DNA of 6,494 nt from Burkholderiaceae bacterium (GTDB taxonomy: Bacteria > Pseudomonadota > Gammaproteobacteria > Burkholderiales > Burkholderiaceae). The position numbers were made by a program, and so were the translations under genes. The stretch covers positions 1 to 6,494 of the forward strand of contig JAGOEY010000103.1 in the NCBI GenBank assembly GCA_017997515.1, given 5' to 3'. Position 1 is the first letter of the stretch. Each line of letters begins with the position of its first letter. The notes beneath the pieces were generated by a model, which did not search any database, was not told the origin of the DNA, and saw nothing but the letters and a program-made list of their open reading frames with translations. Below are positions 1 to 6,086 of this stretch, piece after piece.

Positions 1-1020
1 TGCCGACCAGGTTTCGGTGGCGGCGGCCACACGTTTGCGGGCCTGGGCCAGAACGGTGGGGTCGTAACGGCCAAACCGGCGCACTTCGTAGTCCACCGGG
101 CTGAAGCGGTCCAGCCGGTAGGCCTGGCGCACTGCCGCCAAGATCGGCGCATTGTCGGAAGTGGGCGCCTGCGCACAGAAGAACAACATGTCCTGCCACA
201 GGCGCTCTGACACGGTGTCATCCCCGCGGGCCAGGGTTGCGTACTGCATCAGCACCCGGGACGCCACACGTTTGACGTACAGGTCGGACGGCAGCAAACC
301 TGCGGCCATGGCGTCAAAAAAGCCCGCGCAGATCTTCCAGAACGTACGCACCGGCCCTGCGGGTAATGCAGCCGCAAAGCCCAGGCTGGTGTTGCTGAGG
401 CTGCGTGCTGCCTGCAGATCACCGCCCTTGACAATCTTCAGCACCGCCTGGTCGAGCTGCGACCGGGCCTGGGTGCCGTAGTACAACGGGGTTTCGAGGA
501 TGGCCAGGTCAGGCTCCACCGAACGGCGCTCCAGCGGCCACAGGTCAGCGGGGTGGATACGGTCGCTGCCGGCCAGGGTCTGCACCTCGCGGTAGTGCGG
601 GAAAAGCCCCACAGCAGACGTCTCTTTGCCCGCCATCACGGCTTCGAGAAATTCGTTCACGGCAAAACTGGTGCGCTCCAGCACCTGCGCCGCGTTCTCG
701 TTACACGCATGGGGGGTCTGCACAAACTGGTGGACGGCCGTTTCCATGGCGCGCACCACCAGCGCAGCTTCACGCATACCCACCATTTCCAGCGCGCCGG
801 TGGCCGAGTGCAGGTGCTGGCGGGCGATGCGCAGGGCCACCGGGTCCAGCGCCGCAGCGTCGGCGGGGCCCGCCTGCGCCACGTTGTGTGCAAAAAGCTT
901 GACGGATTTGACTGCGCCGTCGAGTGACTTGCGCAGCTCGTCCAGCACCCAGGCCAGGGGCCCCAGATCCTGTTGGGGAAACGCCCGGTCAGTGGAACGA
1001 ACAGCGTCGGGAGTTTGCAT
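1..1020 (-). CDS. chpA: ChpA/PilL-type hybrid chemotaxis histidine kinase, N-terminal part (cut by left edge)
   Basis: This is the kinase of the Pil-Chp system: a CheA-like protein that autophosphorylates on Hpt domains and passes phosphate to PilG and PilH in the cytoplasm at the receptor array. Only the first 340 residues are present; the frame is open from ATG at 1020 to the window edge. Near the N terminus (about residues 64-81) is an Hpt-like stretch with H71-S-A-T-G75 followed by hydrophobic residues. This fits the H-x-x-x-G phosphorylation pattern, although the Lys usual before the Gly is Thr. Residues 82-340 are mostly helical-looking and resemble the ChpA N-terminal region that is shared with the scaffold FimL. 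The kinase, CheW-like and receiver domains would lie beyond the left edge. No in-frame start lies just upstream and the ribosome site is weak, so translation may be coupled to pilJ, whose stop is 49 bases away. The identification rests largely on position after pilJ. Confidence 0.85.
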   Translation of the reverse strand, partial: MQTPDAVRSTDRAFPQQDLGPLAWVLDELRKSLDGAVKSVKLFAHNVAQAGPADAAALDPVALRIARQHLHSATGALEMVGMREAALVVRAMETAVHQFVQTPHACNENAAQVLERTSFAVNEFLEAVMAGKETSAVGLFPHYREVQTLAGSDRIHPADLWPLERRSVEPDLAILETPLYYGTQARSQLDQAVLKIVKGGDLQAARSLSNTSLGFAAALPAGPVRTFWKICAGFFDAMAAGLLPSDLYVKRVASRVLMQYATLARGDDTVSERLWQDMLFFCAQAPTSDNAPILAAVRQAYRLDRFSPVDYEVRRFGRYDPTVLAQARKRVAAATETWSA

Positions 1021-1069
1021 GAAGGGGTCCAGTCCAGCGATGGGCCAAGAAGAGAAATGTGCAGGTGTT

Positions 1070-3388
1070 TCAGGCGATCTTGAACCGTGCCACCGACTGG
1101 CGCAGATCCTCGGCCATACGGGACAACTCGCGCACCTGCTGTGCCGTGGCGCGGGTACCGTCACCGGTTTGTTCCGTCACGGCAAAAATGTGCTGGATGT
1201 TGCCGGCCACTTCGTTGGCCAGTTCGGCTTCGCGGGAGGCAGACGACGAAATCTGCTGAATCAGGTCGGCCAGGCGGCGCGACACGCTGTCGATCTCGGT
1301 CAGTGCGGTACCTGCGCTGTCCGACAGGCGGGCCCCTTCCACCACACCCTGGGTGGAACGTTCCATAGCGGCCACGGCGTCCTGGGTGTCGGTCTGAATG
1401 GCACGCACGAGTGCAGAAATCTGGCGCGTCGCATCGGCCGAGCGTTCCGCCAGCCGCTGCACTTCTTCCGCCACCACCGAGAAGCCACGACCGGCTTCAC
1501 CGGCCGATGCGGCCTGGATCGCAGCGTTCAGCGCCAGCACGTTGGTCTGTTCGGTAATGTCCGAGATCAGCTCGGTGATTTCACCAATCTCCTGCGACGA
1601 CTCACCCAGGCGTTTGATCCGTTTGGAGGTGTCCTGGATCTGGTCACGGATGGCGTTCATACCCCCGATGGCGTTCTGCACGGCCTGCAGGCCCGAGTCG
1701 GCAGCCAGCAGCGACTGGCGCGCCACCGTGGCGGACTCTTGCGCCTGGTCCGACACGCCGGTAATACGCGTTGCCATGTCCAGTACCGATCGGCCTGTTT
1801 CACGGATTTCGCGCAGCTGCTCGGTGGACGCCGCCAGCAGTTCGGTCGAGGTGCTGTCCACTTGGGCGGTGGTTTGTGCCACACGGGTGGCCGTGTTCTG
1901 CACGTTGCCCACCAGCATGCGCAACTCTTCCACGGTGTAGTTCACCGAGTCGGCAATAGCGCCGGTAATGTCTTCGGTCACGGTGGCTTCCTGGGTCAAA
2001 TCCCCTTCCGCCACGGCCTGCAGTTCGTTCATGAGCCGCAAAATGGCTGCCTGGTTGGCGTCGTTGACACGCTGGGCTTCCTGCTCCTGCTGTTGCGCTT
2101 CCAGTTGGCGCGCTTGTGCGTCCTGTTGCTGTTGCTCGGCAACGGTCTGGCGGCCACGGCTGGCCAGCAGCTGCACACGGGCCAGGCCAAAAGCGCAAGC
2201 CAGCACAAACAGCAGTGCCAGCAGCAGTGCCAGGATGGAGCCAAGGCCCAGACCGGTCTGGCTGGACAGGTTGCCCTGCAGCACTTCCATGTCCTTACGC
2301 AGGGGTTCACTGTCGGCCACGATCGCGGTTTGCGCTTCACGCGCCAGCACCAGCCCCTGCAGGTTGCCCAGAATGGCGCTGGCCTGTGCACGGGTCTCTT
2401 CATACAGGGCAAGCAAGGCGTCCAGCTGTTCACGGGTCTGGGTGTCCTTGGTGCCCGCCAGGCGCAGTTCGGGGCTGCCGTTGCGCAGGCCCAGGGCCAG
2501 TTCCTTGAAGGAATTCAAGTCCTTGCCCAGCAGGAACACGGCCTCGGGGCTCACGCCGTCCATGGTCTGGAATTCGTTGGCGGACTTGCCAATACGCTGC
2601 GTCAGCATCACCAGCTGGCCTGCGGCCGCGATGTCGGCAGACGGGGCGTTTTGCTGCAGTTTTTGCGACGCAATGGTTTCGGCAATTTCCAGCAGGTCGG
2701 AGGACTGGCGGTTGATGGTGCGCAAGGCGGCGCCCACCTCGGTCAGCACTTTTTCCTGGCCGGTCACCACGGCGGAGTTGCGCTCGGCGCGCTCCATCAG
2801 GGGTGTGATTTTTTCCAGATCGGACTTGAAACTGTCGCCCAGGGAGTCCACACCCAGCGCGCTGTCACCTTCATTCAGGGCGCGCACGTTCTTGGCCAGC
2901 ACGGACGCACTTTCCACCACGTCGGGAAAGGCCTGCGGGCTGCCGATCAGGGCCTGGGACACCGACTTGGCCAGGCGCTGCGACTGCATCAGCGACTGGC
3001 CGGTTGCGGCCAGTTGCTGGGCCACACTGTCTGCCTTGCGCAGCGAAAAACCGGCCACCAGTGTCAGCACCAGCAGGGACACACCCAGCAAGGTGAACAG
3101 CACACGCTGGTGGCGCGCCACCGATGCGGTGCCCAGCAAAGGCAGCGTCACCGTATCTTCTGACTGCGCCACTGCGGCGGCCTCGGGCAGATCGGGCAAA
3201 CGGCTTTCGGCAAAGTTCTCGGAGGGCTCCGGTGCCAGTGTGTCCAGGGCCGGGTTGCTGAATGTATCCCCCTCGGTGGCAGCCACAGCCTCCACGGCGT
3301 CGGTGTGGACAGGGGTTCCTGGCGTGCCGCCATCCGGCTCTGCAGGCTTTTGGACGAGGGGGTTTCCGAAATGATCGACGGCAGACAT
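1070..3388 (-). CDS. pilJ: PilJ, type IV pilus methyl-accepting chemoreceptor
   Basis: Transmembrane chemoreceptor (772 aa) that signals through PilI to the ChpA kinase to control pilus-driven motility. Visible order: a Pro/Glu/Ala-rich cytoplasmic N-terminal extension (1-94); transmembrane helix 1 (about 96-116); a periplasmic PilJ-type helical sensor (about 118-378), in which QSLMQSQRLAKS and MLTQRIGKSA look like two repeats of the same sensor unit; transmembrane helix 2 (about 380-403); a Gln-rich coiled linker (about 417-440); a HAMP-like segment (about 447-490); and a methyl-accepting signalling hairpin. The tip carries EQTNVLALNAAI (613-624) and AGEAGRGFSVVAEEV (629-643), the most conserved part of chemoreceptors. 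The start ATG is preceded by AAGGA at 3394-3398 with 5 bases of spacing. It is longer than P. aeruginosa PilJ (about 680 aa), mainly because of the N-terminal extension. The downstream gene is chpA and the upstream gene is pilI, 28 bases away. Confidence 0.96.
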   Translation of the reverse strand: MSAVDHFGNPLVQKPAEPDGGTPGTPVHTDAVEAVAATEGDTFSNPALDTLAPEPSENFAESRLPDLPEAAAVAQSEDTVTLPLLGTASVARHQRVLFTLLGVSLLVLTLVAGFSLRKADSVAQQLAATGQSLMQSQRLAKSVSQALIGSPQAFPDVVESASVLAKNVRALNEGDSALGVDSLGDSFKSDLEKITPLMERAERNSAVVTGQEKVLTEVGAALRTINRQSSDLLEIAETIASQKLQQNAPSADIAAAGQLVMLTQRIGKSANEFQTMDGVSPEAVFLLGKDLNSFKELALGLRNGSPELRLAGTKDTQTREQLDALLALYEETRAQASAILGNLQGLVLAREAQTAIVADSEPLRKDMEVLQGNLSSQTGLGLGSILALLLALLFVLACAFGLARVQLLASRGRQTVAEQQQQDAQARQLEAQQQEQEAQRVNDANQAAILRLMNELQAVAEGDLTQEATVTEDITGAIADSVNYTVEELRMLVGNVQNTATRVAQTTAQVDSTSTELLAASTEQLREIRETGRSVLDMATRITGVSDQAQESATVARQSLLAADSGLQAVQNAIGGMNAIRDQIQDTSKRIKRLGESSQEIGEITELISDITEQTNVLALNAAIQAASAGEAGRGFSVVAEEVQRLAERSADATRQISALVRAIQTDTQDAVAAMERSTQGVVEGARLSDSAGTALTEIDSVSRRLADLIQQISSSASREAELANEVAGNIQHIFAVTEQTGDGTRATAQQVRELSRMAEDLRQSVARFKIA

Positions 3389-3416
3389 GGTAGTCCTTGG
3401 CTAAGAGCAGATGGTC

Positions 3417-3962
3417 TCAGGCACTGATGCTGAGAAACGGGGAGTATTGGGAGAGCGCCTGCAGGTTGATTTCCTGCCAGCGAACACCTTGGGTATCAAC
3501 ATAAACCTTGCCGAAATAGTCCGGCGTTCCACGGGGCGCGGGCTCGGCGGAGGTGAAAGCATCACCCCCTCGCAGCCCCGCCAGACTGTCCACCAGCAAG
3601 GCGACATTCACGTCCAGTGCCGTGTTCAGGGCCAGCAGGCTGGAGTCGGCCAGGGCCTGCTCGGAGCGTACGGCCGCTGCCGCACCCAGCGGCCAGGTGC
3701 TGGCCACAAAACCGGCAAAGTCCACCACACCAAACAGGCCACCCCGCAGGTTGGCCACCCCCATGAACCACGGCTGGGTGTAAGGCACGGGCTGAATGTT
3801 GGCCCAAGGGAAGATTTCGCCGGACTGGGCCAGCGACAGCAGATAGTGGGCACCACCGGCCTCCACCGCAAGCCAGGACACAGACAGGCCTTCGTTACGG
3901 GCGGCCTGCAATCGGGTGGCAAGACGGGTCTGGAGTTCGCGGAGCGCTTCGCGGTTAGCCAT
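3417..3962 (-). CDS. pilI: PilI, CheW-like coupling protein of the Pil-Chp system
   Basis: Cytoplasmic adaptor (181 aa) that links the PilJ receptor to the ChpA kinase. The sequence reads as a single CheW domain (about residues 30-178). The hallmark is the segment around 67-82, MGVANLRGGLFGVVDF, matching the conserved CheW pattern of Gly-hydrophobic-Asn-x-Arg-Gly followed by hydrophobic residues and an Asp. Residues 1-28 form an extra N-terminal helix, as in other PilI proteins. The ATG at 3962 has only an AAGG about 12 bases upstream, so initiation may depend on ribosomes finishing pilH, whose stop is 20 bases away. No Cys or enzymatic motif is present, as expected for an adaptor. Order after pilG-pilH and before pilJ supports PilI over another CheW paralogue. 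Confidence 0.93.
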   Translation of the reverse strand: MANREALRELQTRLATRLQAARNEGLSVSWLAVEAGGAHYLLSLAQSGEIFPWANIQPVPYTQPWFMGVANLRGGLFGVVDFAGFVASTWPLGAAAAVRSEQALADSSLLALNTALDVNVALLVDSLAGLRGGDAFTSAEPAPRGTPDYFGKVYVDTQGVRWQEINLQALSQYSPFLSISA

Positions 3963-3982
3963 AGAGGGTGCGGGCCTTCAGA

Positions 3983-4348
3983 TCAGTTCAGCGCGTTGAT
4001 CTTGGCCTTCAGATCGGCAGGGTCCACCGGCTTGGTGATGTAGGCCCGCGCACCCTGGCGCATGCCCCACACACGGTCGGTTTCCTGGTTCTTGCTGGTG
4101 CACATGATGATGGGCACGTCGGAATACAGCGGGTCGCGGCTGATGGCACGGGTCAGCTGGAAGCCGTTTTGCCCGGGCATCACGACGTCCATCAGGATCA
4201 GGTCGGGCTTGCCTTCGGCGAGTCGGCGCATGGCTTCTTCGGCGTTTTCAGCGGTGCGGACCTGGTAGCCCTGCTTTTGCAGCACATCCGTGAGAAACAT
4301 CAACTCCGTCTTCGAGTCATCAACGACCAAGACATTCTGGATGGGCAT
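3983..4348 (-). CDS. pilH: PilH, CheY-like response regulator
   Basis: Stand-alone receiver domain (121 aa) that accepts phosphate from ChpA; in the P. aeruginosa system PilH counterbalances PilG and affects pilus retraction and signalling. Receiver residues are all visible: acidic pair D10-D11, phospho-acceptor D54 in LILMDVVMPG, T84 in IIMCTSKNQETD, and K106 in the YITKP motif. The stretch QETDRVWGMRQGA (88-100) is a PilH signature that separates it from PilG. The same frame stays open upstream to 4579, but the ATG at 4348 gives the standard length and follows AAGGAG (4356-4361) with 7 bases of spacing. That ATG shares one base with the pilG stop (TAATG), so the two regulators are probably translationally coupled. 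Confidence 0.96.
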   Translation of the reverse strand: MPIQNVLVVDDSKTELMFLTDVLQKQGYQVRTAENAEEAMRRLAEGKPDLILMDVVMPGQNGFQLTRAISRDPLYSDVPIIMCTSKNQETDRVWGMRQGARAYITKPVDPADLKAKINALN

Positions 4349-4746
4349 TAGGTCGCTCCTTGGGTGGTGGCGCCAAATTGCTGCACAACCTGCAGCAACT
4401 GGTCTTTGGTGAAAGGTTTGGTGAGGTAGTCCTGGCAACCCACCATACGCCCACGGGCCTTGTCGAACACACCGTCTTTGGACGACAGCATGACCACAGG
4501 GGTGGCGGCAAAACGGGGGTTGCGCTTGATGATGGCGCAGGTTTGGTAACCGTCCAGTTTGGGCATCAAGATGTCGCAAAAAATGAGCTGGGGCTGGTAA
4601 TCGTTGACCTTGGCCAGGGCGTCAAAACCGTCGTCTGCCAAAAGCACTTCGTACCCACCCTGCTTGAGAAATATCTCGGCGCTGCGGCGAATGGTGTTGC
4701 TGTCATCCACCACCAGCACTTTGACTGTTGTGAGGTTGGGTTCCAA
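4348..4746 (-). CDS. pilG: PilG, CheY-like response regulator
   Basis: Receiver-only response regulator (132 aa) of the Pil-Chp pathway; phosphorylated by ChpA, it promotes pilus extension and, in P. aeruginosa, feeds into cAMP signalling. Acidic residues D14-D15, phospho-acceptor D58 (FCDILMPKLDGYQT), S88 in VVMLSSKDG and K110 in YLTKPF are present. The segments DGFDALAK, LDGYQTCAIIK and SSKDGVFDKARGR closely match PilG rather than PilH. The start codon is TTG at 4746: an in-frame TGA lies upstream, no ATG or GTG lies between, and AAGGAG sits 9 bases before the TTG. The first residues before the receiver fold (about 8) fit the family. The gene follows rubredoxin by 60 bases and overlaps pilH by one base. 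Confidence 0.95.
   Translation of the reverse strand: MEPNLTTVKVLVVDDSNTIRRSAEIFLKQGGYEVLLADDGFDALAKVNDYQPQLIFCDILMPKLDGYQTCAIIKRNPRFAATPVVMLSSKDGVFDKARGRMVGCQDYLTKPFTKDQLLQVVQQFGATTQGAT
4356..4361 (-). promoter_or_regulatory. Shine-Dalgarno AAGGAG of pilH inside the end of pilG
   Basis: AAGGAG lies within the last codons of pilG, 7 bases before the pilH ATG. It selects the 121-aa PilH start over the longer upstream-open frame and fits translational coupling through the TAATG junction. Confidence 0.7.
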
Positions 4747-4755
4747 TTTCTGCAG

Positions 4756-4761
4756 CTCCTT
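4756..4761 (-). promoter_or_regulatory. Shine-Dalgarno AAGGAG fixing the TTG start of pilG
   Basis: The complement reads AAGGAG, ending 9 bases before the TTG at 4746. It is the only strong ribosome site in the 60-base gap after rubredoxin. Together with the absence of an in-frame ATG or GTG after the upstream TGA, it decides the unusual start codon. Confidence 0.7.
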
Positions 4762-4806
4762 GAGTCGACTGTTTGTACCAATGCCGGCTGGAGCCGCGCG
4801 TTCCTG

Positions 4807-4980
4807 TCAGATCTGAACCATTTCGAAATCGTCTTTGCGGGCGCCACATTCAGGGCACGTCCAGTTCATGGGCACCTGCTCCCACGCCGTCCCCGGTGCA
4901 ATACCCTCTTCGGGCGCACCGGAAGCCTCGTCGTAGATCCATCCGCAAATCAAACACATCCAGGTTTTAGAGTCAGTCAC
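4807..4980 (-). CDS. Rubredoxin
   Basis: Small cytoplasmic one-electron carrier (57 aa) with a single iron held by four cysteines. Two knuckles are visible: C9-L-I-C12-G and C42-P-E-C45-G. The aromatic and Pro core residues of the rubredoxin fold (W14, Y16, D17, P23, G26, P29, G30, W33, W40) and the P37 segment are also present, followed by a short DDFEMVQI tail. The frame is closed by a TAA two codons before the GTG at 4980, so the start is GTG, or else the ATG at residue 8; GTG is preferred because family members begin a few residues before K-T-W. It lies just upstream of pilG in the same direction and is the first gene of the unit. Its electron partner here is unknown. In other bacteria rubredoxins serve alkane hydroxylases, oxygen or peroxide reductases, or iron-related enzymes; nothing in the window selects among these. 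Confidence 0.94.
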   Translation of the reverse strand: MTDSKTWMCLICGWIYDEASGAPEEGIAPGTAWEQVPMNWTCPECGARKDDFEMVQI

Positions 4981-5132
4981 AGCTTAAAGGGCCTTCGAAC
5001 AGATTGTCAACAATTGTATCAAGCAGTCACCACACACCATCGCTGCAGAAGCAACACCGGACAAAGAAATCCGGGCACCACAGAAGGGCGGGCACACCCC
5101 CCATAATTTGCACACCAGCTCCAGGCCATGTG
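4981..5132. promoter_or_regulatory. Divergent intergenic region between the rubredoxin-pil unit and the thiD-like-hemL unit
   Basis: These 152 non-coding bases must carry the promoters of at least one and probably both divergent units. No convincing sigma-70 pair is seen in either direction. On the minus strand a perfect TTGACA (5010-5005) is followed after 16 bases by TTTAAG, but the implied start of transcription would fall within the first codons of rubredoxin. On the plus strand CATAAT at 5102-5107 could be a -10 for the thiD-like gene but lacks a good -35. There is no sign of a structured RNA leader or a thiamine riboswitch. Confidence 0.5.
5003..5017. repeat. Inverted-repeat element ATTGT-CA-ACAAT-TGT, possible operator
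   Basis: The plus strand reads ATTGTCAACAAT (5-base arms, 2-base centre), immediately extended by TGT so that ACAATTGT forms a second, overlapping 8-base palindrome. It is AT-rich in a GC-rich background and lies 23-37 bases upstream of the rubredoxin GTG. Short TTGT/ACAA dyads are typical of binding sites of GntR-family and some other regulators, but no regulator gene is present to support a name. It also contains the minus-strand TTGACA, so it may simply be promoter sequence. Confidence 0.35.
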
Positions 5133-6086
5133 ATGACACACTCCTCTCCCACTCCCCCACCTTCCGCCGACCTGACGCCCGAGGATCTTGACGAAGACGA
5201 CGCCGGACCGGCCTGCGTCCTGGTGTTCAACGCCAGCGACCCGAGTGGCGCGGGCGGGCTGGCGGCCGACATCAGCGCCATTGCTTCGGTCGGGGGCCAC
5301 GCGCTGGCCATTGTGACCGGGGCCTATGCACGCGACACCGCCCGGATTTTCGACCATTTCCCCTTTGACGAAGACGCGGTGGCCGAGCAGGCGCGTGCGG
5401 TACTCGAAGATGTGCCGGTGCAGGTGATCAAGGTGGGTTTTGTAGGCAGCCCCGAGAACATCAGCACCATTGCCGAAATTGCCACCGACTACGCCGATGT
5501 GCCCATGGTGGCCTACATGCCCGACCTGTCCTGGTGGGACGAAGACAAGATCGACACCTACCTCGACGCCTTCCGCGAACTGATGCTGCCGCAGACCACC
5601 GTGTTGGTTGGCAACCACAGCACACTCTGGCGCTGGCTGCTGCCGGACTGGAGCAGCCAGCGCAGCCCTTCTCCGCGCGACATTGCCAAAGCCGCTGCGG
5701 ACGTCGGTGTGCCCTACACCCTGGTCACCGGTATCCCACTGCCCGAGCAGTTTGTCGAAAACGTGCTGGCCACGCCCCAAACGGTGCTGGGCACGGTGCG
5801 GTTCGAGCTGTTCGACGCGGTGTTCTCCGGTGCGGGCGAAACCCTGTCCGCCGCACTGGCCGCCCTGCTGGCCACCGGCAGCGACCTGACCGAGGCCACC
5901 AGCGAAGCCCTGAGTTACCTTGACCGCTGCCTGGACGGGGGCTTCCGCCCTGGCATGGGTAACATCCTGCCTGACCGCATGTTCTGGGCCCAGCCCGACG
6001 ACAGCGACGACGATGACGACGAACCCTCTGACGAACAGCAAGCCCTTGACGGCTTCGCCATGCCTTCCCATGAAACCAAACACTGA
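5133..6086 (+). CDS. Divergent ThiD-like (ribokinase superfamily) kinase
   Basis: A 317-aa cytoplasmic protein of the hydroxymethylpyrimidine/phosphomethylpyrimidine kinase fold. Residues 27-47 carry [17 protein letters not shown], the counterpart of the substrate-binding D-x-S-G-G-A-G-x-x-A-D motif of ThiD, and [12 protein letters not shown] (231-242) is the counterpart of the C-terminal GTGC/GAGD anion-hole motif. The catalytic Cys of classical ThiD is Glu236 here. The usual DPVM-x-x-x-S-G segment is replaced by the region around MPDLSWW (129-135), and the usual Lys-Gly-Gly-His segment by VTGIP (198-202). A Pro/Asp/Glu-rich N-terminal lead (1-26) and a very acidic tail (286-310) are extra; standard ThiD is about 260-270 aa. 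The ATG at 5133 has a weak AGG site 7 bases upstream; GTG at 5130 is an alternative. It overlaps hemL. It is usually annotated as thiD by fold, but HMP kinase activity is doubtful. Confidence 0.8.
   Translation: MTHSSPTPPPSADLTPEDLDEDDAGPACVLVFNASDPSGAGGLAADISAIASVGGHALAIVTGAYARDTARIFDHFPFDEDAVAEQARAVLEDVPVQVIKVGFVGSPENISTIAEIATDYADVPMVAYMPDLSWWDEDKIDTYLDAFRELMLPQTTVLVGNHSTLWRWLLPDWSSQRSPSPRDIAKAAADVGVPYTLVTGIPLPEQFVENVLATPQTVLGTVRFELFDAVFSGAGETLSAALAALLATGSDLTEATSEALSYLDRCLDGGFRPGMGNILPDRMFWAQPDDSDDDDDEPSDEQQALDGFAMPSHETKH

Noticed and set aside
626..3163. 845-codon open frame on the plus strand, antisense to pilJ and chpA
   Set aside because: It runs opposite to two well-supported genes, crosses their boundary, and its product is rich in His, Gln and Gly with no recognisable domain. 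This is what the antisense of GC-rich, Ala/Gln/Leu-rich coiled-coil codons yields. Long stop-free antisense frames are common at this GC content.
1968..3374. 468-codon open frame on the plus strand, antisense to pilJ
   Set aside because: It is a second antisense shadow of the same gene, Ser/Cys/Arg-rich and without domain features. Two overlapping antisense frames cannot both be real and neither has a convincing ribosome site.
4349..4579. Upstream extension of the pilH frame, giving a 198-aa protein
   Set aside because: The extension overlaps pilG in another frame and is not receiver-like. The ATG at 4348 has a strong ribosome site and gives the normal 121-aa PilH.
5004..5132. Longer N terminus for the ThiD-like protein from a TTG at 5004
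   Set aside because: The extra residues are basic, low-complexity and unlike the family, and the region is needed for divergent promoters. ATG 5133, or the adjacent GTG 5130, is preferred.
4981..5132. Thiamine (THI-box) riboswitch upstream of the ThiD-like gene
   Set aside because: The leader lacks the conserved CTGAGA and related THI-box blocks, and it is short. This weakly supports the view that the gene is not part of ordinary thiamine regulation.
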